Below the pieces are notes generated by a model. That model saw only the letters and a program-made list of their open reading frames with translations, did not search any database and was not told the origin of the DNA. The position numbers and the translations under genes were made by a program. A stretch of DNA of 35,827 nucleotides, taken from NCBI GenBank assembly GCA_025924435.1, contig JAICIL010000006.1, forward strand, positions 1 to 35,827. Direction: 5' to 3'. Each line of letters begins with the position of its first letter. Within the stretch, counting starts at the first letter, position 1. The DNA is from Chloroflexia bacterium (GTDB lineage Bacteria > Chloroflexota > Chloroflexia > Thermomicrobiales > JALYUS01). Shown in pieces: positions 15,671 to 23,396 of the stretch.

Positions 15671-17749
15671 TCAATCGGCCCCGCGGCGTACGTCGTACGC
15701 GGGCGCGCGGCGACCGTCCGGGGGCGCGGGCGCGGCGGACCAGGTGAGATGCTGCACGGCGCGCTCCAACGCGGCGATGCGCTGCTCGGTCGCGCCCGCG
15801 CGGTCGTATTGCTCCCGGTGCCACTTCGCCGGCGGCAGGTTGCCGACCGTCCGGGTGAGATTGCCGACCGCCGCTTCGAGCGCGGCGATCCGCCCCTCGT
15901 CCATCGAGGGCGCGGCGGGTGGTTGACTTCGCATGGCCTCCGCGAGCGACGTGACCATCTCCTCCAATGCCGCGATGCGCCCCTCGTAGTCGGTCATGCT
16001 GCCATTCCCGATATATTCTCCCGCGACCGCCGGGGCGGGATAGGGCATGGACGGCTCCGGCATGCCGGGTGGCGGGCCGGTGCGCGCCGGTGCGGTGGCG
16101 GGCAGCGGGCTTTCGGGCGCCGGTGGCGCGCCGCCGTGCCCGGAAGGCGGGGCGGTCGCCAGCGCCGGCGCGGGGGCCGGTGCGTCGGTGGGTTGCTCGC
16201 CGGGCGTCGCGGGAACGGACGCGCGCTGGTTCGCCATCTGCGTCTTCAAACTCTGCCGGGGGAGCAGGAGACTGACGAGCATGGCGACGGCCGTCCCGTA
16301 GGTCAGCAGTTTGAAGACATCGCCCATCGCGTCCGTCCCGGCGAGGAGCGGCAGGTTCGCGGGCGGGCGGGTGCCGGACGCCGTCGCGGCCTGCACGAGG
16401 CTCGACGCGTGGAAGGTCGTCCGCTGCACGAGGATCGTCGTCACGACGGCGGTGCCGATCGAGGAGAAAATCTGCGCGGAGGCGTTGTAGAGCGAGTTCG
16501 CCTTCGGCAGCGCGCGGCCCGTGATCGCGCCGATGGCGACGGTTTGCAGCGGCAGGTTCGAGAAGCCGAAGCCGATGCCGCGCAGGAAGAGGATCGGCAC
16601 GAAGAAGCGCGCGTCGCTGTCCGGCTTGACCGCGATCAGCCAGATCGTCGCCCCGGTGAGGATCGCGAGGCCCGCCGCCGTGAGGAAGCGCGGGCCAATC
16701 CGGTCGTAGAGGCGGCTGCCCATCTGGATGCCGATAATCGCGCCGATCCCTTGCGACATCAGGATCAGGCCGGTGTGCACCGCGCTCTTGCCCTGGAATT
16801 GCTGCAAGAAGATCGGGATGAGCAGGAAACTGCCGAAGACGATGCCGCGCACAACCCACGTCACGACCGACGCGATGCCGAAATCCCGCGTCGCGAAGAG
16901 GCGCAGATCGAGCACCGGGTCCTTGACGACATACAATTCGAGCGCCGCGAAGAGCGCGAGCAGCGCGACACCCGCCGCGAGCAGCGCCCAGACGAGCCAG
17001 TATCCCCAGCCGTTGATGACGCCGTTCGGGTTGGCGGCGGTGATCGAGCCGCCCTTCGTCTGGCTGACGACGACGAACGCGTAGACGACGAGGATGACGC
17101 CGACTATCGAGAGGAAGAGGCCGCTGTAGTCGAAGCGAGCGGGCACCGCGCCGGGCGGCGACAGCTCGTCCGGCCGGAGGATGCGCGCGAGCAGGAAGAG
17201 CGTGATGATGCCGATCGGCACGTTGATGAAGAAGACGCCCGGCCACTTGATACTGCTGTCGGTAATCAGGCCGCCGATCGTCGGGCCGAGCGCCGGGGCG
17301 AAGAGGATCGGGATGGCGATCACGGCGGAACTCGCCGCCCGCTCCTGCGGCGGGAAGGCGGCGAAGGCGATGGACGAGCCGAGCGGGACGAGCATCCCGC
17401 CGCCGATCCCCTGGATGAGCCGGAAGATGATGAGCAGGTTCAACCCCGCGCTGCCGGTCGCGAGATGCGGCGACAGCCCGCAGAGGAGGCTGCCGACGGT
17501 GAAGAGCGCGAGGGCGAGCATGAAGATGCGTTTGATCCCGAACCGGTTGCCGAAGTAGCCCGCCACCGGGATCACCGCCGCCTGGGCGAGGATGTACCCC
17601 GTGACGATCCACTGCACACTGTTGATATTCGTCTTGAAATCGCGCTCCATCGAGACGAGCGCGACATTGACGATCGTCGAATCCAGCACGGCCATGAAAA
17701 GCGCGAGCGCGGCAGTCAGGGCAATGGCATATTTGTGTTGAATCTTCAA
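15671..17749 (-). CDS. 14-helix MFS drug exporter (DHA2/EmrB family) with a coiled-coil C-terminal tail
   Basis: 692 residues, about 190 longer than the usual DHA2 transporter. Start is TTG at 17749, with AAAGGAG 9 bases upstream. The N-terminus LFMAVLDSTIVNVAL is the family's first helix with motif D1. GNRFGIKRIFML is motif A, and APALGPTIGGLI is motif C, typical of proton-driven antiporters. About 14 hydrophobic segments run to residue 505. After it comes a Pro/Ala-rich linker (about 510-585), then three heptad units starting EGRIAALE, EGRIAALE and EQRIAALE (near residues 588, 618 and 655), predicted as coiled coils in the cytoplasm. The upstream frame at 17865-17960 holds a TetR-like remnant. 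Confidence 0.93.
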   Translation of the reverse strand: MKIQHKYAIALTAALALFMAVLDSTIVNVALVSMERDFKTNINSVQWIVTGYILAQAAVIPVAGYFGNRFGIKRIFMLALALFTVGSLLCGLSPHLATGSAGLNLLIIFRLIQGIGGGMLVPLGSSIAFAAFPPQERAASSAVIAIPILFAPALGPTIGGLITDSSIKWPGVFFINVPIGIITLFLLARILRPDELSPPGAVPARFDYSGLFLSIVGVILVVYAFVVVSQTKGGSITAANPNGVINGWGYWLVWALLAAGVALLALFAALELYVVKDPVLDLRLFATRDFGIASVVTWVVRGIVFGSFLLIPIFLQQFQGKSAVHTGLILMSQGIGAIIGIQMGSRLYDRIGPRFLTAAGLAILTGATIWLIAVKPDSDARFFVPILFLRGIGFGFSNLPLQTVAIGAITGRALPKANSLYNASAQIFSSIGTAVVTTILVQRTTFHASSLVQAATASGTRPPANLPLLAGTDAMGDVFKLLTYGTAVAMLVSLLLPRQSLKTQMANQRASVPATPGEQPTDAPAPAPALATAPPSGHGGAPPAPESPLPATAPARTGPPPGMPEPSMPYPAPAVAGEYIGNGSMTDYEGRIAALEEMVTSLAEAMRSQPPAAPSMDEGRIAALEAAVGNLTRTVGNLPPAKWHREQYDRAGATEQRIAALERAVQHLTWSAAPAPPDGRRAPAYDVRRGAD

Positions 17750-17867
17750 AGGATCCGGCTCCTTTCACGCGGTGAGGCGGTGTGGAGGTTCGCGCGTTAT
17801 TGTGTGGACGAGATCGGTATTTTCCCGGTGGATGGCGGCCCAAAGACCCCGCTACCTTGCTGGCTCA

Positions 17868-17960
17868 GCGGCGCACCGCGCGCCCGAAGCCGATGAAGCG
17901 GAGATCGTCCATATCCTTGAAGTGGTACGTCAAAATGCGGTTCGATATTCCGGCGGGGCG
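17868..17960 (-). pseudogene. Possible TetR-type helix-turn-helix remnant
   Basis: Part of the 357-base stretch 17750-18106 without a clear gene. A minus-strand frame here reads AGISNRILTYHFKDMDDL, which matches the recognition helix and following helix of TetR repressors. The first helices and the ligand domain are absent; a stop comes 12 residues later. It lies directly upstream of the MFS exporter, where such a repressor often sits. The match is short, so it may be chance. Nothing else is recognised in the stretch. Confidence 0.3.
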
Positions 17961-18106
17961 GACATCAAGCCGGGGCATTCGTCCACCTTCCCGAAACCGG
18001 GCGTGTGCAATCCAACATGGGAGTGTATGCGCCCATGCCGCCGCCGTCAAGCGAATTTTTCGCCGTCCGGACGCCGGAGACGCGAAGAACCGACGGCAAA
18101 CCGGCG

Positions 18107-19147
18107 CTACTGCACCGTCCGCGACGATGGCGGTCCATCTTCATCCCGGGATGCTTGCCGCTCCCCCTGGCGGATCGAACGCCGCCGGCCGGCGCGATGG
18201 CGCTCGATCCGCCCCGCCCCGCGCTCCCAGCCGTTCGCATGCGGCTCGATCTGGAAGGGCAGCACGGGCATGCCCCGATCCACGCCCGCATTCGTCAGGC
18301 GGAAGTCGGGGCGGTCGGCGGTCTGTGCGTTGGGGGCGTTGTCCGAATGGAAATAGACGACGCCGCGGAGGAGTGGATACGCGTCGAAGCATTGCAGCGC
18401 GTCAATCAGCCACGCCGGTTGATGGCCGGGTGCGCCGACCGCGACCCCGAGTTCGGCGACGACGATCGGCTTGCCGAAACGCATCATCCGCTCGTACATC
18501 GGCGCGAAGCATGCGTCGAATGAGGGCGCCCACGCCGAGCCTGTCCGGACATTGCGCGCGCGGTATTCCAGAATTGTCACGCCGACGAAGTCGACGCAAT
18601 CGTCGCCGGGATAGTACGCGGTGGCGTCCACGTCGCCCGCCGGCGACCAGAGCCAGGCGACGTTGTCCACACCCTCCGCGCGAAATATATCGCAGTAGTG
18701 CCGGTAGGCGGCGATCGAGCGACGAGGCTCGGCCACGGCCCAGGGATATTTCCCGACCAGGTCCATCTCGTGCGCGAAGCGGACGAGCACCTGCTGCGGC
18801 GCCACGCGGCGGATGGCCCGCGCGTTGGCGCGGATCAGCGCGTCGTTTCGCCCCGTGATCGTCTCGATCAGCACGTTCGCCGTGACGTTGGACGCGGTCG
18901 TCCAGGGTTCGATCGTGACCAGCGGGACCCGTCGCCGCTCCCGGCATGCCGCGAGGAATGCGGCCAGGTCGTCCGTCTCTTCCCAACTGATGAACGCCTG
19001 CTCGACATCCATGTTCGCGTCATCGAAGGCTCGTGTCTCGCTGTCGTACACACCGAGAAAAGGACGGTCCGCAGGGAGCGACACCACCGGCGCCGCAGGC
19101 AATGAACGCTCGACACCGCCGGTGTCGGACGTCTCGGATTGCAGCAT
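18107..19147 (-). CDS. GH26-like glycoside hydrolase (endo-mannanase-type fold)
   Basis: 346 residues with an ATG at 19147 and AAGGAG 8 bases before it. The (beta/alpha)8 barrel has the GH26 pair: acid/base Glu127 in LVRFAHEMD, preceded by the conserved His, and nucleophile Glu232 in PIVVAELGV. VAWLWSPAGDV is the conserved Trp strand before it. GH26 enzymes hydrolyse beta-mannan or related glucans. There is no signal peptide or membrane segment: the N-terminus is polar, so the protein should stay inside or use another route. The last 40 residues are rich in Arg and unlike the family. Substrate is not assigned. Likely transcribed alone. Confidence 0.82.
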   Translation of the reverse strand: MLQSETSDTGGVERSLPAAPVVSLPADRPFLGVYDSETRAFDDANMDVEQAFISWEETDDLAAFLAACRERRRVPLVTIEPWTTASNVTANVLIETITGRNDALIRANARAIRRVAPQQVLVRFAHEMDLVGKYPWAVAEPRRSIAAYRHYCDIFRAEGVDNVAWLWSPAGDVDATAYYPGDDCVDFVGVTILEYRARNVRTGSAWAPSFDACFAPMYERMMRFGKPIVVAELGVAVGAPGHQPAWLIDALQCFDAYPLLRGVVYFHSDNAPNAQTADRPDFRLTNAGVDRGMPVLPFQIEPHANGWERGAGRIERHRAGRRRSIRQGERQASRDEDGPPSSRTVQ

Positions 19148-19310
19148 CTATCAACTCCTTGTCCCACGTGGACGTGCCTGCCATGCAAAAAAAGGTGCGG
19201 CGTCGAGAGAACCGGATGACCGGCGCCGAATCGTCGCAACGCTCCTCCAGTGTACCGTGCGACGATGACAGCGGGCCAACCGGCAACAGATGATTCATAA
19301 CATTCTTCTC

Positions 19311-19319
19311 ATTCTAGCA
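19311..19319 (-). promoter_or_regulatory. Extended -10 promoter, probably of the GH26-like gene
   Basis: TGCTAGAAT on the minus strand. It would give a leader of about 155 bases, so a nearer promoter is possible. A run of seven A on the plus strand lies at about 19190. Confidence 0.35.
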
Positions 19320-19400
19320 AAAAGAGCGGGGGGACCGCGATCCCGCATGTTTGCGGCGCGTGGCCCGCTCGCGCCGCGTGCCGGATGCGCCGGGAGCGGG

Positions 19401-19406
19401 TATGAT
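19401..19406 (+). promoter_or_regulatory. -10 of the PaiB-like gene
   Basis: TATGAT, 23 bases before the ATG at 19429; no clear -35. This position argues against an in-frame ATG at 19405, which overlaps it. Confidence 0.4.
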
Positions 19407-19428
19407 GTCCGGCACGGAAGGAGGGAGG

Positions 19429-20037
19429 ATGTACCGCTCGGAGAAATATCCCGCGGACCCGGAGGCGATCGCGGCGTTCGTCGCTCGGCAGCGGCACGGG
19501 CATCTGATCGCGACGCCGCCCGGCGGGCACCCGCAGGTCAGCATCCTGCCGTTCGTGAAGACGGGCGACGAGATCGAACTGCACTGCGTCCAGGAAGACC
19601 CGACCTTCGCCGCCGTGCGGGCCAACCCGCGCGTCACCTTCTTCGTCTCGGACTTCCTCGCCGCGTCGCGCCACGACTGGGTGGACCCGCAGGACGCCGG
19701 GCGCGCCACGCTCAACTTCCGCGCCGTCTCCTTCGCGTGCGAGGCGACGATCTCCACCGACCCCGCCGATGTCGCCGCCGCCCTCGCGCGGCTGCTCGCG
19801 GCATACGAGCCGGGCGCGGCATACGAGCCGATCGCGGACGGCGGCTTCTACGGCCCGCGCCTCCGGCGGCTGGCGACGATCCGCCTGCGCATCGTGGAGA
19901 CCGACGCCAAGTTCAAGATCGGCCCCGCCGCGCCCGTCGCGGTCAAACGGCGCGTCGTCGCCGGGCTGCGGGCGCGCGGCGAACCGGGCGACGGCCGGGC
20001 CGCCGATGTGATCGAGGCGACATTGCCCGAAGAATAG
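19429..20037 (+). CDS. PaiB-like FMN-binding protein
   Basis: 202 residues from the ATG at 19429 (MYRSEKYPADPEAIAAFV), with AAGGAGG just upstream. The PaiB-type split barrel is recognisable: HGHLIATPPGGHPQVSILPFV, then HCVQEDPTFAAVRANPRVTFFVSD in parts, and DWVDPQDAGRATLNFRAV. The last part is KFKIGPAAP, the family's conserved basic segment. In Bacillus, PaiB acts with PaiA as a repressor of sporulation and protease genes, but most family members bind FMN or heme with unknown roles. A strong hairpin follows at 20073-20102. Confidence 0.88.
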   Translation: MYRSEKYPADPEAIAAFVARQRHGHLIATPPGGHPQVSILPFVKTGDEIELHCVQEDPTFAAVRANPRVTFFVSDFLAASRHDWVDPQDAGRATLNFRAVSFACEATISTDPADVAAALARLLAAYEPGAAYEPIADGGFYGPRLRRLATIRLRIVETDAKFKIGPAAPVAVKRRVVAGLRARGEPGDGRAADVIEATLPEE

Positions 20038-20072
20038 CGCGGAACGACGGACGCTCCTCCCGCTGATCGCGG

Positions 20073-20102
20073 GAACAGCCGCCCGGTTCGGGGCGGCTGT
20101 TC
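20073..20102. terminator. Hairpin terminator between converging genes
   Basis: GAACAGCCGCCC with its perfect 12-base inverse and a 6-base loop GGTTCG, followed by TCTC. Between the PaiB-like gene (+) and the membrane protein gene (-), so it can serve both. Confidence 0.75.
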
Positions 20103-20131
20103 TCTCCGCGTCGTATCGGCGGAACCTGCGG

Positions 20132-20557
20132 TCAGCGATTGCGGCCGCGCTGTCGGCGGCGCTCCTGCTTGATCTGCCAGATGCGGCGGCGGATGCCCTG
20201 GAATGGGCCGTCGCGCGGCGGGAGATCAATGACCTGGCCGCGCCAGCGCGCATCGTCGCTTCGCGATCCGGCCGGGCGATAGACGACCGGCACGAAAAAG
20301 AGGACGACCGCGACGAGGACCAGCATGGCGGCGGGGGTCGGCGCGGTGGTATGGAGGATGAAGGCGAGGATGGCGAGCGACAGGCTGCCGACCATCCAGC
20401 CGATCCCGCCCAGCCGCTCCCACATCCGGCCCGGCGAGACGCGATGGCGGGCCTTGTCGAGGTTGCGCCGCGCGCGCGCGACCCGCTCCCGCCCCCGATG
20501 CTCCCGCTCCTTGCGTTCGACCAGTTCGAGTATCTCTCGCTCATAGCGACGTGTCAT
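20132..20557 (-). CDS. Small membrane protein with charged ends
   Basis: 141 residues from the ATG at 20557 (MTRRYEREILELVERKEREHRG), with GGAG 8 bases upstream. A charged, helical N-terminal part of about 50 residues is followed by two membrane segments (about 53-72, WMVGSLSLAILAFIL, and 79-97, MLVLVAVVLFFVPVVY) and an Arg-rich C-terminal tail. I do not recognise a family. It has the plan of small DUF3040- or rhomboid-associated-type membrane proteins, but no motif settles this. Promoter: TTGTCG-17-TACAAT, minus strand, at 20668-20696. Confidence 0.75.
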   Translation of the reverse strand: MTRRYEREILELVERKEREHRGRERVARARRNLDKARHRVSPGRMWERLGGIGWMVGSLSLAILAFILHTTAPTPAAMLVLVAVVLFFVPVVYRPAGSRSDDARWRGQVIDLPPRDGPFQGIRRRIWQIKQERRRQRGRNR

Positions 20558-20667
20558 TGTCGTTCTCCGCTTACGAAGCCCGATTTTTCCTCGTCGGTGG
20601 CGAACGCTGCGGGGAATGGAGCCAAACCGTCTGCCGCAGTTTCCGTCCCTGTGATGCTGGCACCCCG

Positions 20668-20696
20668 ATTGTACCGTACCCATTCCGTCCCGACAA
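20668..20696 (-). promoter_or_regulatory. Promoter of the small membrane protein gene
   Basis: On the minus strand TTGTCG (20691-20696), a 17-base spacer, then TACAAT (20668-20673). The leader is about 105 bases. A perfect palindrome TGTACGTACA lies at 20737-20746. Confidence 0.45.
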
Positions 20697-20760
20697 TGCT
20701 TTCGCCCCAATCACTCTCTCGTATGTGTAAATCTAGTGTACGTACATTGAAGCGGGCGAC

Positions 20761-21100
20761 GGGCAGCAGGCAGCAGGCGGCGCGGAGAAGGCCGAAGTCA
20801 AAGCGTAGATAGGGCATCAGGCAATGCCCGGTGTATGTGCGACTGGTTCTTTCCCGATTTCTTCCCGCTGCACGCCGTCTGCTGCCTGCTCAGGGTGTAT
20901 GCATTGTCGCCATCCGGGGAATCCTAACCCCTCAGCCCCCTTCCCTCGCAGGGAAGGAGGAGTGCGCCTCCGCGAGAGCGGGGCGTCCAGACAAAGGGCA
21001 CGGCACCGCGGAGCGTCACCCCTTCCCTGGGAGGGAAGGGGCAGGGGCTTAGGATTCCCCCGACAATGCATACGCCCTGGCTGCCTGCTGCCTGCTGCTT
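20761..21100. repeat. GCAGCAG-type inverted repeat around palindromic element copy 3
   Basis: GGGCAGCAGGCAGCAGG at about 20760-20776 is inverted as CTGCCTGCTGCCTGCTGC at 21080-21097; shorter CTGCTGCCTGC units also lie near 20880. The palindromic element at 20891-21079 is nested inside. The stretch 20558-21286 has no gene: it holds the promoter above, this composite repeat, then the promoter and leader of the first lipoprotein gene. Confidence 0.7.
20891..21079. repeat. Palindromic element, copy 3 (most complete)
   Basis: The outer arms are inverted over nearly their full length. CAGGGTGTATG pairs with CATACGCCCTG with one mismatch. GTATGCATTGTCG (20897-20909) is perfectly inverted at 21061-21073. 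Then come AATCCTAACCCC and its inverse GGGGCTTAGGATT. Each side has a CCCTTCCCT/AGGGAAGG-type hairpin. The centre contains GAGCGGGGCGT and AAAGGGCACGGCA. About 80 percent similar to copy 1 by eye. Confidence 0.88.
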
Positions 21101-21127
21101 GACAACGAGGCCCCGATTCGGTAGCGT
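21099..21127 (+). promoter_or_regulatory. Promoter of the first lipoprotein gene
   Basis: TTGACA (21099-21104), a 17-base spacer, then TAGCGT (21122-21127). The leader is about 155 bases with no recognised riboswitch. The -35 overlaps the end of the GCAGCAG repeat. Confidence 0.5.
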
Positions 21128-21286
21128 ATCGGCGCGTAGCGAAAAGCATATCGGACGATGCATGCGGCGTTGGGGCGATGGAGCGAACGATTCCTTCGGT
21201 GTCCGTTTCCGGGTAATGCGGTACGCCGTCATCGCGGGATACGGCGATGAATTCGTGATTGTTGCCGATGCACAAGGAGGTTGGCG

Positions 21287-23218
21287 ATGTGGTATTCGGG
21301 GAAACCGGGGCGGCGCGGGCCGCTCGGTGGGCTGACCGCGCTCCTGTTCCTCTTGCCGATGGTCCTCGCCGCCTGCGGGGGCAGCGCCGCGACGGACACG
21401 CCGAAGGCGCAGGCGACGACCGCCGCGACCACCGCGCCGTCCGGTAGCGCCGCGACCACGGCGGCGACCAAGCCCGCCAGTACGACAGCGGCGACCACCG
21501 CCAGCGGCGCGACCGCCCCGGCGAGCACGACGGCGGCCTCCTCGGCGGTGAGCGGCACCGCCGCCCCGGCGGCGGCGGGCGGCACGGGCTTCGGCGCCCC
21601 GCTGACGACGAAGCGCGGCGAGGGCGGCCCGCTCCACCTGCTCTGGTGGCAGGCCCCGGTGATCCTCAATGTGCACCTCTCCAACGGCACGAAGGATACC
21701 GACGCCTCCTCGCTCGTCACCGAGCCGCTCGCGCGAATCAGCTCGAAATCAACCATCCCGGACATCCCCGTGCTCGCGAAGGAAATTCCCTCCGTGCAAA
21801 ACGGCGAGATTTCCGCCGACTACACGACCGTGACCTGGAAACTGAAGGACGGCATCGTCTGGTCCGATGGCGAGCCGTTCACCGCCGACGATGTCGTCTT
21901 CACCTGGCAATTCGTCACGAAGCCGGAGAACGGTGCGACGACCACCGCCTCTTACTCGGACATCGCCAAGGTCGAGGCGGTGGATAAGACGACGGCGAAG
22001 GTCACCTTCAAGGCCGCCGCAGCCGCGTGGTTCATCCCCTTCGTCGCCGACAACGGCGAAATCCTGCCGAAGCATGTTGTGGAGAAGTGCGCGAGCGCGA
22101 CCCAATGCGACTTCAACCAGAAGCCGATCGGCACCGGCCCGTTCGTCGTCAAGGACTTCAAGTCCGGCGATACCGTCAACTATGTCGCCAACGACAAGTT
22201 CCGCGAGCCGAACGCGCCCTACTTCGCGACGGTCGAGATGAAGGGGGGCGGCGACGCGAACACGGCGGCGAAGGCGGTGCAGACCGGGCAGGCGGACTTC
22301 GCCTGGAACCTCACCGTCACGCCCGAAGCGCTCAAATCCCTCACCGACGCGGGCAAGACGGTCGCGACGCCGCAGGGCTTCTACGCCGAGCAACTCGAAC
22401 TGAACGTCGCCGACCCGCGCAATGAGGTGGACGGCGAACTCTCCAGCCCGAAGTCGAAGAACCCCTACTTCTCCGATCCGCTCGTCCGGCAGGCGTTCAA
22501 GTATGTCGTGGACCGCGATGCGATCGCCAAGAGTCTCTGGGGGCCGGGCGGCGTCGCGGGCAATACGCTCATCCCGATCATTCGCGGCGATGTCGGCGGC
22601 CCATTCTCCTACGACCTGAAGAAGGCGGGCGATCTGCTCGACCAGGCGGGTTGGAAGAAGGGTGCGGACGGCATCCGCGAGAAGAACGGCGTCAAGATGA
22701 ACATGACGGCCCGCTCCTCGGTCACCAACCAGCGCGATAAAGAGTTGCAGGTGATCAAGCAGAGCCTCAAGGACCTCGGCATCAACCTCGATCTCCGCTC
22801 GGTGGATGCCTCCGTCTACTTCGGCAAGCCGGACAACACCGACTCGGCGATCCGCTTCACGACGGACATCAACATGCTCGCGACTGGGTCGTCGAAGCCG
22901 GACCCGCAATCCTTCTTCGAGGGTTTCACGACCGATCAGATGCCGACCAAGGCGAACAACTGGGGCGGCAGCAACATCAACCGCTGGTCCGACGCGAAGT
23001 ACGACGAGATGTACGGCCAGTTGAAGCGGGAACTCGACCCGGAGAAGCGGAAGGCGATCGCCAAGCAACTCGACGAGTACATCGTCGCCGACGGTATCCG
23101 CGTCCCGATGATCATCCGCAACGATGTCTACGCGCACCGGCCGGACCTCATCAACGTCGAGTACTCGCCCTTCTCGTCCGAGGCGTGGAACATCGGCCAC
23201 TGGACACTGAAGAAGTAG
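21287..23218 (+). CDS. Peptide-type ABC transporter substrate-binding lipoprotein 1
   Basis: 643 residues from the ATG at 21287, with AAGGAGG 6 bases upstream. The lipoprotein signal has a basic N-terminus, the hydrophobic run LGGLTALLFLLPMVL and lipobox LAAC, so Cys would be lipidated and the protein anchored outside the membrane. A linker of about 75 residues rich in Ala and Thr follows, then the large SBP_bac_5 domain (peptide/nickel/oligopeptide family): VLAKEIPS, YTTVTWKLKDGIVWSDGEPFTADDVVFTW in parts, IGTGPFVVKDF, and DPLVRQAFKYVVDRDAIAKSLWGPGG in parts. No permease or ATPase gene is adjacent. It is followed by a terminator and then a paralogue. Confidence 0.96.
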   Translation: MWYSGKPGRRGPLGGLTALLFLLPMVLAACGGSAATDTPKAQATTAATTAPSGSAATTAATKPASTTAATTASGATAPASTTAASSAVSGTAAPAAAGGTGFGAPLTTKRGEGGPLHLLWWQAPVILNVHLSNGTKDTDASSLVTEPLARISSKSTIPDIPVLAKEIPSVQNGEISADYTTVTWKLKDGIVWSDGEPFTADDVVFTWQFVTKPENGATTTASYSDIAKVEAVDKTTAKVTFKAAAAAWFIPFVADNGEILPKHVVEKCASATQCDFNQKPIGTGPFVVKDFKSGDTVNYVANDKFREPNAPYFATVEMKGGGDANTAAKAVQTGQADFAWNLTVTPEALKSLTDAGKTVATPQGFYAEQLELNVADPRNEVDGELSSPKSKNPYFSDPLVRQAFKYVVDRDAIAKSLWGPGGVAGNTLIPIIRGDVGGPFSYDLKKAGDLLDQAGWKKGADGIREKNGVKMNMTARSSVTNQRDKELQVIKQSLKDLGINLDLRSVDASVYFGKPDNTDSAIRFTTDINMLATGSSKPDPQSFFEGFTTDQMPTKANNWGGSNINRWSDAKYDEMYGQLKRELDPEKRKAIAKQLDEYIVADGIRVPMIIRNDVYAHRPDLINVEYSPFSSEAWNIGHWTLKK

Positions 23219-23237
23219 CGGGGGTACCCGCCCCCTA

Positions 23238-23272
23238 CCCCCTCCCGATCCGGGAGGGGGCATTTTTCTTTT
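23238..23272 (+). terminator. Rho-independent terminator after lipoprotein 1
   Basis: CCCCCTCCCG-ATC-CGGGAGGGGG, a perfect 10-base stem, then CATTTTTCTTTT. The arm sequence is the same type as one half of the palindromic elements. Confidence 0.9.
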
Positions 23273-23396
23273 CTCCATCCCCCGCCAATACTGGCCCCGA
23301 TTATGCGATAACGTTTGTCCGCGGTGTCGGGCATGCGGACGGCCGTATGCACGGCGCGCGATTGGCGTGTTCCTTGTATTGGAAGGGGTATGTTGT

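Noticed and set aside
15170..17896. Very long plus-strand frame opposite the MFS exporter
   Set aside because: Composition is Arg/Ala-rich shadow of the high-GC gene on the other strand; the minus-strand frame has clear transporter motifs.
20554..20817. An 87-residue frame ending in ATGA overlap with the small membrane protein gene
   Set aside because: No ribosome binding site, part of it is GCAGCAG repeat and promoter sequence, and the protein shows no family features.
21128..21286. Riboswitch in the leader of lipoprotein gene 1
   Set aside because: The leader is long (about 155 bases) but I see no conserved riboswitch core such as those for cobalamin, TPP, SAM or glycine.
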